Assembly (NCBI GenBank): GCA_020201305.1
Contig: JAIVHC010000159.1
Coordinates: forward strand, 1 to 14,090
Length of the DNA: 14,090 bases
From: Geobacteraceae bacterium
Lineage (GTDB): Bacteria > Desulfobacterota > Desulfuromonadia > Desulfuromonadales > Desulfuromonadaceae
Direction of reading: 5' to 3'
Shown: positions 6,850-14,090 of the stretch, piece by piece
Layout of the letters: each line of letters begins with the position of its first letter
Numbering within the stretch: the stretch's first letter is position 1
Translations under genes and position numbers: made by a program
Notes under the pieces: model-generated
Database searches by the model: none
The model's input: the letters and a program-made list of their open reading frames with translations, nothing else
Told to the model about the DNA's origin: nothing

Positions 6850-6903
6850 GCGCCATGTGCGGCTGAGCGTAAATGTATACGCTACAACAGCAGAAGGTTT
6901 TAC

Positions 6904-9900
6904 ATGAGTAAAAAAATGTTGATCAACGCAACCCTCTCGGGAGAAGAGCGCGTTGCCATTGTCGAGGATGGACTCCTCACAGAACTCGATATCGAAGTAG
7001 CTGGAAGCGAAAACACCAAAGGTAATATTTATAAAGCAGAAGTAATCCGCGTAGAAGCGGGACTTCAGGCTGCCTTTGTCAATTACGGTGCCCAACGCCA
7101 TGGTTTCCTCCAGATAGGCGACATCCACCCCGACCTGTGGCCGAAGCGGAATGGCAACAACAGCCAGCGTCCCCCCATAAATGAAATCCTGCGCCGCGGA
7201 CAACAAATCCTGGTTCAGGTGGTCAAAGAGGAACGCGGCACCAAGGGGGCAGCGGTAACCACCGAGCTCTCCCTCGCCGGGCGCTATATGGTGCTGATGG
7301 CCAATAGCCGATCGCGCGGGATCTCGCGCAAGATTGACAAGGATTCCACGCGCAAAAAAATTAAAGAAGCCCTTAAGGAACTCGACCTCCCGGACGAGAT
7401 GGGTTACATCATCCGCACCGCAGCCATCGACCAATCCTCCGAAGAACTCAGGCGCGACTTCAACTACCTGTTTAACATCTACAAAAACATCATTTCCCAG
7501 GCCGAAAATGCCTCCGCCCCCGCACTCGTGTATCAAGAATCGAGTCTGGTACTGCGCAGCGTCAGGGATTACTTCACCCCGGATATGGATGAAGTGCTGA
7601 TCGACGACAATGAGATATTTAAACAGACGCGCGATTTCATCAAGACTGTGATGCCGGATTACGTAAAGCTGGTAAAAATGCATCAGGAGCGGCGCCCTAT
7701 TTTCGCACGCTACCAGATCGAAGAACAGATTGCGCAACTCGCAACCAACTCCGTCAATTTACCCTCCGGGGGTTCCATCGTCCTAGATCAGACCGAGGCC
7801 CTCGTGGCTATCGATGTCAACTCGGGCAAGGTTTCGAGTGAACAGAGCATCGAATCCACTGCGTGCCTGGTCAATGTTGAAGCCGCGACCGAAATTGCGC
7901 GCCAGCTACGTCTGCGTGACCTCGGTGGTCTGGTCGTCATCGACTTTATCGACATGCGCCAGCGCAAGAACGCACGCAAAGTGGAAAAAACCCTGGAACA
8001 GGCACTGAAACAGGACAAAGCCCGCATCACCCAGGGGCGCATCAGTTCCCTGTTCGGCCTTCTGGAGATGAGTCGCCAGCGTATCAAGCCCAATCTCGGT
8101 GCATCCTCGTACAACAGTTGCCCAAACTGCAGCGGCAGCGGCCGGATCCGCAGCTGTGAATCACGCGCCATCAGCCTGTTGCGCCGTATCCAGGCTGGGA
8201 CAGCGAAAGGGAAAATCGACCAGGTTGTAGCCAATGTCGCCCTCGATGTCGGCACCCTCCTCCTCAATCAGAAACGTGCCGAGCTCAAAGAGCTTGAGCA
8301 ACAGCAGCATGTTGAAATATGGATCAAACCCCGGCCGGACTACCTTCCTGATCAGGTAGATCTCGACTTCAGCAAGAACAGCGTAGATCTGGACGATTCC
8401 CAGGGTGAACAAAAAGCTCTGGTAGATATGGATTACTCCGATCGCAGCTGGGATTCAGACTCCGACACTGACAACAGCAAAGATAAGGAAAGCAGCACGG
8501 CAGAGCAGGAAAAGGGTTCTGAAGCCCAATCCGACAGTTCAAAGCAACAGCAAGGTGAAGCAGCATCTGCGCAGGAATCTCCGAATCAGAGTTCCGAAAT
8601 AGACGGCGCGCAAAAAGAAGACTCTAAAAACGATAGTTCAAATAAACCCAGGCGTCCGCGGCGTTCCCGTTCGGCACGTCAGCGCCGTGCGCGCGCAGAT
8701 GCCAAAGCACAGGAACAGGAGAACCAGACCCCGTCCGACTCCGACACTGACGCTTCTGCAGCGGAGCAGAACCCACAGACGCAGGAGGAAAAACCTGCAG
8801 CCACTGGGGATGCGGCTGCACCCACAACGGAGGAAAAAGATTCCACCGCGCAGAGTGCACCCGCACGCCGCAAGCCCTCTTCAGGCAGAACACGGCGCAA
8901 AAAGCCAGAAACACCGCCTGAAATACCTGAGGCCACTCAGAGCAATGCCGGAGATGATGCACAAGCCGTTCCTTCACAGACACAAGAGGCCCCTGCGCCT
9001 GAGGACAAATCGACTCAGGAGGGCGCAACAGGAAAGCCCAAGCGTGCCCCCAGACGGAGCCCCAGCAGAAAAAAAGCACAGAGCAACTCCACAGATGAGA
9101 CTGGCACCCAGGATCAGAGCTCAGAAAAGACAGAGGAACAGCCGACCCCGGCTCGCAAGCGCGCCCCGGCGCGTCGGCGCGCCACCCCCAAAGACAGCAG
9201 TGCGGCGTCCCCTTCTGATGCAGAAATCACATCGGAGAGCGCAGCTTCTGCTGCTGCGCCCCGGCAAGACGAAGATAAGAGTAGTGCAACTGCGGATAAT
9301 GAAAATAAAAAAGCTCCCGCACCGCGCAAGCGTACCCCGCGAAAGCGCACCCCCTCCAAAGAGGCAACAACACCTGCATCTAATGCTGCCGCCACCGAGA
9401 TAAAGGAGGATTCGGGTGCTCAAAGTGTCTCCAAAGACCAGGCTCCACAGGGCAAAGATGACTCCACCGTAATAGAGAAAGCAAACGGCGCGCAGGAGAC
9501 CGTGGCGAAGAAAACCTCCCCCACCCGCAGGCGCCGCACTCCAAGCAAAAGTGCCTCTGCCGCGAGCACAGAAGAAGGCACCAGCCCTGAAGAGGCAACT
9601 GTACCCAAGAAAACTCCGCGCCGACGCGCAAGTACAAGCAGGAGCAAAAGCTCCGCCACTGCAAGTGCGCCGGAAATACCGAAACAGGGTAGAGATGCAA
9701 AACCCGACACAGCAGCAACTGCGAGTGATGGCGGCACAGAAGGAGAAGCTAAACCTGCGCCTAAACGCACCCCCCGCCGCACCACAACGCGGCGCAGCAG
9801 CAGCAAAAGCGCTACAACGCCTCAGGCAGAGGAAACAGGTGAACAAAAGGGTGCTACAGATGCAAAATCGTCTCCAGAGAACAACCCTGAAGCTACTCAA

Positions 9901-9960
9901 AAACGACGCCGCACCAGCACACGCAAAAGTACGCCGCCCAAAACCGAAGATGACGCATAA
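6904..9960 (+). CDS. rne: RNase E/G-family endoribonuclease with long disordered tail
   Basis: Endonuclease for mRNA decay and rRNA/tRNA processing, 1018 aa. The catalytic half (about 1-490) is complete. It has an S1 RNA-binding domain near 36-125, the 5'-phosphate sensor Arg171-Thr172, metal-binding Asp304 and Asp347 with Asn306 (VAIDVNSGKV, VIDFIDM), and the zinc-link CPNC (Cys406, Cys409) that joins dimers. These match E. coli RNase E Arg169/Thr170, Asp303, Asn305, Asp346, Cys404 and Cys407. Residues 490-1018 are low-complexity Ser/Glu/Asp/Ala/Pro/Thr sequence with nine Arg/Lys-rich patches, functionally comparable to an RNase E scaffold but not obviously homologous to it. The length favours rne over rng. 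Start: AGAAGG 6 nt upstream. It is followed after 52 nt by ksgA and preceded by a structured leader. Confidence 0.95.
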   Translation: MSKKMLINATLSGEERVAIVEDGLLTELDIEVAGSENTKGNIYKAEVIRVEAGLQAAFVNYGAQRHGFLQIGDIHPDLWPKRNGNNSQRPPINEILRRGQQILVQVVKEERGTKGAAVTTELSLAGRYMVLMANSRSRGISRKIDKDSTRKKIKEALKELDLPDEMGYIIRTAAIDQSSEELRRDFNYLFNIYKNIISQAENASAPALVYQESSLVLRSVRDYFTPDMDEVLIDDNEIFKQTRDFIKTVMPDYVKLVKMHQERRPIFARYQIEEQIAQLATNSVNLPSGGSIVLDQTEALVAIDVNSGKVSSEQSIESTACLVNVEAATEIARQLRLRDLGGLVVIDFIDMRQRKNARKVEKTLEQALKQDKARITQGRISSLFGLLEMSRQRIKPNLGASSYNSCPNCSGSGRIRSCESRAISLLRRIQAGTAKGKIDQVVANVALDVGTLLLNQKRAELKELEQQQHVEIWIKPRPDYLPDQVDLDFSKNSVDLDDSQGEQKALVDMDYSDRSWDSDSDTDNSKDKESSTAEQEKGSEAQSDSSKQQQGEAASAQESPNQSSEIDGAQKEDSKNDSSNKPRRPRRSRSARQRRARADAKAQEQENQTPSDSDTDASAAEQNPQTQEEKPAATGDAAAPTTEEKDSTAQSAPARRKPSSGRTRRKKPETPPEIPEATQSNAGDDAQAVPSQTQEAPAPEDKSTQEGATGKPKRAPRRSPSRKKAQSNSTDETGTQDQSSEKTEEQPTPARKRAPARRRATPKDSSAASPSDAEITSESAASAAAPRQDEDKSSATADNENKKAPAPRKRTPRKRTPSKEATTPASNAAATEIKEDSGAQSVSKDQAPQGKDDSTVIEKANGAQETVAKKTSPTRRRRTPSKSASAASTEEGTSPEEATVPKKTPRRRASTSRSKSSATASAPEIPKQGRDAKPDTAATASDGGTEGEAKPAPKRTPRRTTTRRSSSKSATTPQAEETGEQKGATDAKSSPENNPEATQKRRRTSTRKSTPPKTEDDA
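8644..9942 (+). repeat. Nine degenerate basic patches in the RNase E tail
   Basis: Residues 581-1013 of the RNase contain nine Arg/Lys-rich segments at about 581-597, 655-667, 711-724, 751-763, 803-819, 869-882, 901-915, 952-969 and 1000-1013. Many share a K/R-R-x-P-R/K-R core with nearby TP or SP (for example KRAPRRSP, RKRTPRKRTP, PKRTPRRTTTRR). Acidic and small-residue linkers separate them every 30-75 residues. This is a protein-level degenerate repeat rather than a DNA-level tandem array. RNA binding is the natural reading. Confidence 0.75.
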
Positions 9961-10012
9961 TGATCGCGCTTAAACCGTTCATCCACTTTATTGAAGTCCA
10001 GAAATCAAGGCC

Positions 10013-10819
10013 ATGACCCAAAGCCATAGAGCGCGAAAACGCTTCGGACAGAATTTTCTACGCGACCAGAATGTGATCCGTGCCATTGTCGCTGCGGCCC
10101 AGCTGGAGCCGGATGACAAGGTGGTTGAGATCGGCCCCGGGCACGGGGCCCTCACCCATATCCTTGCGCCGGCGGTAAAACAAATGCACCTCATGGAAAT
10201 TGACCGCGATCTCGCCGCTGCATGGGATGCCAGCACCCATGCCGGGGTTGTGGTGTACACCGGAGACGCCCTCCAACTTAAGTGGGAAGAGTTTTTATGT
10301 GACCCCCCCTATAAACTGGTGGCAAATCTGCCCTACAACATCTCCAGCCAGATACTTTTCAAGGTTATCGAGCACCGCGAACTGTTTTCCGCCCTGGTGC
10401 TGATGTTCCAAAAAGAGGTGGCACAGCGCCTGCGCGCCCAGGCGGGGACAAAAAACTACGGTATCTTGACAGTCCTATGCCAACTGTGGTTCGATGTCGA
10501 ATCCGTTATCAGCGTGGCTCCACAGGCATTTACACCGCAACCCAAGGTGGATTCGGAAGTATTGCGCTTCACAAGGCTGGAGCAAGCGCGTGCGCAGGTG
10601 GATGACTCGCGCCTGTTTATCCGCGTGGTAAAAGCGGCGTTCGCCCAGCGGCGCAAGACCCTGCGCAACACCCTGCAGAGTCAGGGATTTGATGCCACGG
10701 CTGTTGATGCGGCTGCAGCACAGACCGATATAGACTTAAAGCGGCGTGGCGAAACCCTGGATCTGGCAGAATTTGCCGCCCTTAGCAATGCTCTCAATCA
10801 ACTCGGATATTCCACTTGA
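10013..10819 (+). CDS. ksgA: 16S rRNA dimethyladenosine transferase KsgA/RsmA
   Basis: Dimethylates two adjacent adenosines near the 3' end of 16S rRNA during small-subunit maturation, using S-adenosylmethionine; 268 aa, the usual size. Seen in order: the N-terminal RKRFGQNFL (8-16), SAM-binding motif I VVEIGPGHG (37-45), acidic MEID (61-64), GDAL (84-87), catalytic NLPYNISSQILFK (105-117), FTPQPKVDS (173-181) and AFAQRRKTLRNTL (209-221), followed by RRGETLDLAEFAALSN (244-259). All hallmark residues are present. The ATG at 10013 places KRFGQNFL at the right distance, but the ribosome site is weak (AAGG only 2 nt away), so translation may depend on the upstream RNase gene ending 52 nt before. 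Confidence 0.96.
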   Translation: MTQSHRARKRFGQNFLRDQNVIRAIVAAAQLEPDDKVVEIGPGHGALTHILAPAVKQMHLMEIDRDLAAAWDASTHAGVVVYTGDALQLKWEEFLCDPPYKLVANLPYNISSQILFKVIEHRELFSALVLMFQKEVAQRLRAQAGTKNYGILTVLCQLWFDVESVISVAPQAFTPQPKVDSEVLRFTRLEQARAQVDDSRLFIRVVKAAFAQRRKTLRNTLQSQGFDATAVDAAAAQTDIDLKRRGETLDLAEFAALSNALNQLGYST

Positions 10820-10879
10820 TACAATCATTTTAAACCCATCGGTATTTCCAACGTCTGAACCAATAAACTACTCACCCGG

Positions 10880-10923
10880 GTTACCGCAGCGTACGGCGTA
10901 CAGGTTCACCGTATAGAGGTAAC
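10880..10923 (+). promoter_or_regulatory. Nested hairpin in the leader of the parvulin gene
   Basis: GTTACC (10880-10885) pairs with GGTAAC (10918-10923), enclosing TACGG (10892-10896) with CCGTA (10909-10913). The structure lies in the 129-nt gap after ksgA and ends 13 nt before the ribosome site AGGAG (10937-10941). It lacks a T-run and so is not an intrinsic terminator. I see no strong promoter in the gap, so the gene may be transcribed through from upstream. Confidence 0.35.
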
Positions 10924-10948
10924 TTTACAAACTTTCAGGAGAAATTTA

Positions 10949-11827
10949 GTGTCAGAAAAAACTCTCGTAGTAAACGGAACACCTATCAGCCACTTTGACT
11001 TCATGAACGCCATGCAGAGCTACTCTATGGAGCTGTATCGCAAAAGCGTGGATCAACTCAGCGAAGAGGAGCAGGAGAAGGTGCAGGAGATCGCGGTAGA
11101 GCGCATCATCGCGCGAGAACTGATCTTCCAGCAGGCCCTCGCTGAAGGCGTCGTGGCCAACGATGAGCAGATTGAGCAGGAGAAAGCGAAGGTTATGCAG
11201 AACTTCCCCAGTGAAGAGGAGTTCTACGCCACCCTCGAAAAAGCCGGAGTGGATAAAGAGTCCTACTACCGTATGATCCGGCAGGATCTTTCCGTGAATA
11301 TGCTCACCGATCAGAAACTCGAGGCCGCAGAAGAGCCGAGCGAAGATGAAATAAAGGCATTCTACGACGAACATCCGGATAAAATGGTAAATCCCGCCAT
11401 GGTTCAGGCGAGCCATATTCTGGTGAAAGCTGATCTGGAAAATCCGGAAAAACCCGAAGCACAAATTCGTGAGATCAAAGAAAAGGTCGACAACGGGGAA
11501 GATTTTGCTGCCCTGGCTCAGGAACATTCAGCTTGCCCCAGTAGTGCCAAAGGTGGTGACTTGGGCCTTTTCGGCCCCGGTTCTATGGTAAAACCCTTTG
11601 AAGAGGTGGCTTTCGCCCTTAAACCAGGGGAAGTAAGTGATGTTGTTCCAACGCAGTTCGGCCTCCACCTGATCAAGGTTACAGACACCCAGGAAACTCA
11701 AAACCTGAGTTACGAAGAAGCCAAACCGCAGATCGCCCAGTTCCTCAAAGAGCAAAACGGCGCCAAACTGCTGCAGGATTGGGTTGAAGAGCTGAAAAAA
11801 GAAGCAACCATTGATTTCAGCGATTAG
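10949..11827 (+). CDS. Parvulin-type peptidyl-prolyl cis-trans isomerase
   Basis: A 292-aa PpiC/SurA-class isomerase that would help proline-limited folding. Residues 1-130 form a charged, helical SurA-N-like region. The parvulin domain is about 153-247, with QASHILVK (153-160), the ED-FAALA-EHS segment (184-194), GGDLGLFGPGSMVKPFEEVAF (202-222), LKPGEVSDVV (224-233) and FGLHLIKV (237-244). A C-terminal helical tail follows. Start is GTG at 10949, supported by AGGAG with a 7-nt spacer. Unlike SurA, PrsA or PpiD it shows neither a signal peptide nor a membrane anchor, so as read it is cytoplasmic, like NifM- or PpiC-type proteins. The next gene starts 13 nt after its stop. Confidence 0.92.
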   Translation: MSEKTLVVNGTPISHFDFMNAMQSYSMELYRKSVDQLSEEEQEKVQEIAVERIIARELIFQQALAEGVVANDEQIEQEKAKVMQNFPSEEEFYATLEKAGVDKESYYRMIRQDLSVNMLTDQKLEAAEEPSEDEIKAFYDEHPDKMVNPAMVQASHILVKADLENPEKPEAQIREIKEKVDNGEDFAALAQEHSACPSSAKGGDLGLFGPGSMVKPFEEVAFALKPGEVSDVVPTQFGLHLIKVTDTQETQNLSYEEAKPQIAQFLKEQNGAKLLQDWVEELKKEATIDFSD

Positions 11828-11840
11828 GAAATAATCTACG

Positions 11841-13208
11841 GTGCAGAACTGTTCTGATACGGCTCCAGCATCTAACGTGTACAATAATGCAGGCCTGCTG
11901 TGGTTAGCGCGTGAAGCGAGCCGCGCGGGCCTGCGTCTATTTATGGTGGGTGGAAGTGTGCGCGACCATATCCTCGGCCGCACATGTGTCGACATTGATC
12001 TGGTGTGTACGCAGGATCCTACCCCACTCGCCAAGACTCTTGCACGCACCTTTAAGGGGCACTGGTTCAGCCTCGATGCCACGCGCAACTACAGCCGGGT
12101 GACTCTCCCACCGCCTAATGCATGCCAGTTCGACTTTTCCCCCCTGCGCGCTCCGGATCTGAAGGGGGATCTCGCCCTGCGCGACTTTACCATTAACGCC
12201 ATGGCCATCGATCTGGCTCAACTGCCAAACTCAGAAGACGCAAATATCCAGACCACAGTACCCTGCCCTGATCTACGCATTTTCGATCCCCTGCACGGAC
12301 AAGAGGATTTAAAGCGCCAATGCCTGCACCTCTGTTCCCCCATGGTTTTACATGATGATCCCCTGCGCATCCTTAAAGGGCTGCGCCACTGCGCCACCTT
12401 CGGATTCCGCTTCAGCCCCGCTACCAGATCCGCATGTGCTGCCGCGGCTCAGGGCCTGGCTGAGATTGCCCCCGAGCGCATCCGCAGCGAGATTGCAGGG
12501 ATATTTAGTGCTACACACTTAACTCATCTGCGCTATGCCCTGACCGAACTTCATACCTGCGGCGCCGCAGCAGTGCTTAACTTAGCGCCTCCACCATCCG
12601 AGCCCCCTGAGCAATACATATCCCCTGCGTTGGAGCGCGCATTTACCCTGCTAGAGCTATGTGACAAAGAGTGCAGTTACATAGCCACACGCATGCAGTG
12701 GAGCGCCGGAGATGAATTCACCTACCGCAGTCTCGGTCTCTTTGCCACCTGGCTCCGCGCCAGCACTGCACCAGACCAAAGCGTCTCTGCTACTGAGCCC
12801 CATCTCAAGTTAAGTCGCAAGGCGCAGATGTGGTTGAAGTGGTTTCTCACCTGCCCCGAGGATATCCTTGTGCAACTGGAACACTTGAACTCACAGCGCT
12901 ATCCTCGCCGCGCCCTGCAGCATCTGGCCTATGCAGGCGCCCCCCTGCCCCAGGGACTCGCCGCCCTGGTGTTTTTCTGCCGCCATGGTATGGACCATAG
13001 TAGGGATAATAGCGCAGACATCCACACCCTGCTCCCCGCAACGCTGATCCAACAACGCTTTCCATTGATTCAGGGCAAAGATCTCGGCTCCTGCCTGGAA
13101 AGCATGAACGCCGCAGAGCGCCTGGGCAATATCAGCAACAGCACAGAAGCATGGGAGTGGTTGGAAGGGTACGCACATAAGCAGAATCTTGCCCCCACAG
13201 AATCCTGA
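11841..13208 (+). CDS. Class II tRNA nucleotidyltransferase / poly(A) polymerase family protein
   Basis: A 455-aa template-independent nucleotidyltransferase that adds nucleotides to RNA 3' ends. Motif A is FMVGGSVRD (34-42) followed by DIDLV with catalytic Asp51 and Asp53; Asp98 in FDFS is a likely third carboxylate. Motif B is RDFTINAMAID (114-124), then FDPLHGQEDL (148-157), the nucleotide-selecting DDPLRILKGLRHCATFGF (172-189) and ERIRSEIAGI (212-221). The C-terminal half (about 235-455) is rich in Cys and His but shows no recognisable HD phosphohydrolase motif. Sequence reading alone does not separate CCA-adding, CC-adding, A-adding and poly(A)-adding enzymes. Start is GTG at 11841 with AGGA 11 nt upstream, overlapping the stop of the parvulin gene; the two are likely co-translated. 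Confidence 0.85.
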   Translation: MQNCSDTAPASNVYNNAGLLWLAREASRAGLRLFMVGGSVRDHILGRTCVDIDLVCTQDPTPLAKTLARTFKGHWFSLDATRNYSRVTLPPPNACQFDFSPLRAPDLKGDLALRDFTINAMAIDLAQLPNSEDANIQTTVPCPDLRIFDPLHGQEDLKRQCLHLCSPMVLHDDPLRILKGLRHCATFGFRFSPATRSACAAAAQGLAEIAPERIRSEIAGIFSATHLTHLRYALTELHTCGAAAVLNLAPPPSEPPEQYISPALERAFTLLELCDKECSYIATRMQWSAGDEFTYRSLGLFATWLRASTAPDQSVSATEPHLKLSRKAQMWLKWFLTCPEDILVQLEHLNSQRYPRRALQHLAYAGAPLPQGLAALVFFCRHGMDHSRDNSADIHTLLPATLIQQRFPLIQGKDLGSCLESMNAAERLGNISNSTEAWEWLEGYAHKQNLAPTES

Positions 13209-13221
13209 AATTGGAGAAAAG

Positions 13222-14064
13222 ATGAAATACATAGGAGCACACGTCAGTGCCGCAGGTGGAGTCTTCAATGCTCCCGTAAATGCCGCAGATATCGGCGCCA
13301 ATGCCTTCGCCCTTTTCACCAAAAACCAGAAGCGCTGGCATGCAAAGGAACTGAGTAACAGCGAAATCCGCAAATTTCAGGATAGATGTGCCGAACTGGA
13401 GTTCAAGCCGGAGCAGGTCCTGCCCCACGACAGCTATCTCATCAACCTCGGGCATCCGGAAGAGGAAAAACTGGAGCGCTCACGCACCGCTTTCACTGAT
13501 GAAATGCAGCGCTGCGAACAACTCGGGCTGATGTATCTCAACTCCCATCCCGGCAGCCATCTGAACAAACTCAGCGAGGAGGAAAGTCTTGAGCGTGTAG
13601 CACAATCGGTCAATCTCGCTCTGGAAAAAACCGAGCAGGTCGTCGCCGTGATAGAAAACACCGCCGGCCAGGGCAACAACCTGGGCTACAGCTTCGAACA
13701 CCTCGCCGAAATCATCAAGCAGGTGGAGGACAAACAACGCATCGGGGTATGCATAGATACGTGCCACGCCTTCGCCGCCGGCTACGACCTCAGCTCAACC
13801 TCCGCATGTGCGAAGACTTTCGCAGAATTCGAGCGTATTGTGGGCTTAAAATACCTCAAAGGGATGCACCTCAACGACTCCAAAAAGGAGCGCGGCAGTC
13901 GCGTGGATCGTCATGCACCCTTAGGAGATGGCAATATCGGGTGGGAATGTTTCAAATATATCATGCAGGACGAACGCTTTAACAATATCCCCCTGATCCT
14001 CGAAACCCCGGAACCGGAGCGCTGGGCAGAAGAAATAAAAAACCTGCGCTCATTTACTAACTGA
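13222..14064 (+). CDS. nfo: Endonuclease IV (AP endonuclease, Nfo)
   Basis: Cleaves the backbone 5' of abasic sites and trims blocked 3' ends in base excision repair; 280 aa. All nine metal ligands of the three-metal site are present at the same numbers as in E. coli Nfo: His69, His109, Glu145, Asp179, His182, His216, Asp229, His231 and Glu261. They lie within PHDSYLINLGHP, LNSHPGSHL, VIENTAGQG, GVCIDTCHAFAAGYDL, GMHLNDSK, GSRVDRHAPLGDGNIG and LILETPEP. The ATG at 13222 is chosen for GGAG with a 5-nt spacer and because MKYIGAHVSAAGG is the conserved N-terminus. A TTG at 13189 would overlap the upstream gene and add 11 unrelated residues. It follows the nucleotidyltransferase stop by 13 nt and looks like the same operon. 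Confidence 0.98.
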   Translation: MKYIGAHVSAAGGVFNAPVNAADIGANAFALFTKNQKRWHAKELSNSEIRKFQDRCAELEFKPEQVLPHDSYLINLGHPEEEKLERSRTAFTDEMQRCEQLGLMYLNSHPGSHLNKLSEEESLERVAQSVNLALEKTEQVVAVIENTAGQGNNLGYSFEHLAEIIKQVEDKQRIGVCIDTCHAFAAGYDLSSTSACAKTFAEFERIVGLKYLKGMHLNDSKKERGSRVDRHAPLGDGNIGWECFKYIMQDERFNNIPLILETPEPERWAEEIKNLRSFTN

Positions 14065-14090
14065 GACGAGCTGACTCACCAGAGAATTAT

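Larger units (their letters stand above)
6540..6903 (+). promoter_or_regulatory. Long structured 5' leader of the RNase E/G gene
   Basis: No tRNA, rRNA or convincing protein gene lies in this 364-nt stretch. It contains several exact helices: GCCG/CGGC plus TCTC/GAGA (6558-6566 with 6599-6606), TGTGCC/GGCACA (6572-6577 with 6607-6612), CAGGTC/GACCTG (6682-6687 with 6741-6746), AACCGCGA/TCGCGGTT (6690-6697 with 6750-6757), an inner hairpin at 6699-6734, TGCAGG/CCTGCA (6790-6807), an 8-bp hairpin at 6829-6849 and AGCGTA/TACGCT (6866-6883) just before the ribosome site AGAAGG (6892-6897). In E. coli a long rne 5' UTR lets RNase E limit its own synthesis. The same role here is inference from position, length and folding potential. 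Confidence 0.55.

Noticed and set aside
6799..7737. 312-codon open frame on the minus strand over the RNase E start
   Set aside because: It is antisense to the conserved S1 and sensor domains, shows no recognisable motif, and its frame depends on codon bias of the real gene.
9121..9900. 259-codon open frame on the minus strand within the RNase E tail
   Set aside because: It is a by-product of the GC-rich, compositionally biased tail. It is rich in Cys, Phe and Arg without domain pattern and lies antisense to a well-supported gene.
13189..13221. TTG start for Nfo
   Set aside because: It overlaps the preceding gene and adds residues absent from the family. ATG 13222 has a good ribosome site and aligns all metal ligands with E. 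coli numbering.

Overview
The window looks like ordinary chromosome from a Gram-negative bacterium with an outer membrane. It encodes three consecutive lipoproteins or lipoprotein-like envelope proteins (one with a LolA/LolB-like pattern), an RNase E/G with a long disordered tail, KsgA and endonuclease IV. Base composition is moderately GC-rich and no mobile element, CRISPR array, tRNA or rRNA is visible. The gene mix suits a proteobacterial or neighbouring lineage (deltaproteobacterial or Chrysiogenota-like is my hunch). Taxonomy cannot be fixed from this stretch alone.

Left half, minus strand: an apparent four-gene operon is read right to left. It holds a TPR lipoprotein (5126-3798), a LolB/DUF4292-like lipoprotein (3726-2941, possible start 3792), a dipeptide/oligopeptide-type solute-binding lipoprotein (2936-1281) and a DppB/OppB-type permease (1257-283). 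Gaps are short, down to 4 nt. After the permease comes a 275-nt non-coding gap that can form a long nested RNA structure. A consensus Shine-Dalgarno and an ATG follow, starting another minus-strand gene that runs off the left edge.

Middle and right half, plus strand: a divergent promoter region (5127-5290) precedes a PLP-dependent class I/II aminotransferase (5291-6490). A 413-nt gap with a good sigma70-type promoter and an elaborate structured leader precedes a 1018-aa RNase E/G-family ribonuclease (6904-9960). Then follow ksgA (10013-10819), a parvulin-type peptidyl-prolyl isomerase (10949-11827), a class II tRNA nucleotidyltransferase/poly(A) polymerase-family protein (11841-13208) and nfo (13222-14064). 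The set from RNase E to Nfo is co-directional. Three of its members act on RNA (mRNA decay and rRNA processing, 16S rRNA dimethylation, RNA 3'-end nucleotide addition), one repairs DNA and one folds proteins.

The parts most worth a second look are not the enzymes. They are the two structured non-coding regions (about 19-234 and about 6540-6903) and the RNase E tail, which carries nine arginine/lysine-rich patches separated by acidic Ser/Thr/Glu-rich linkers.
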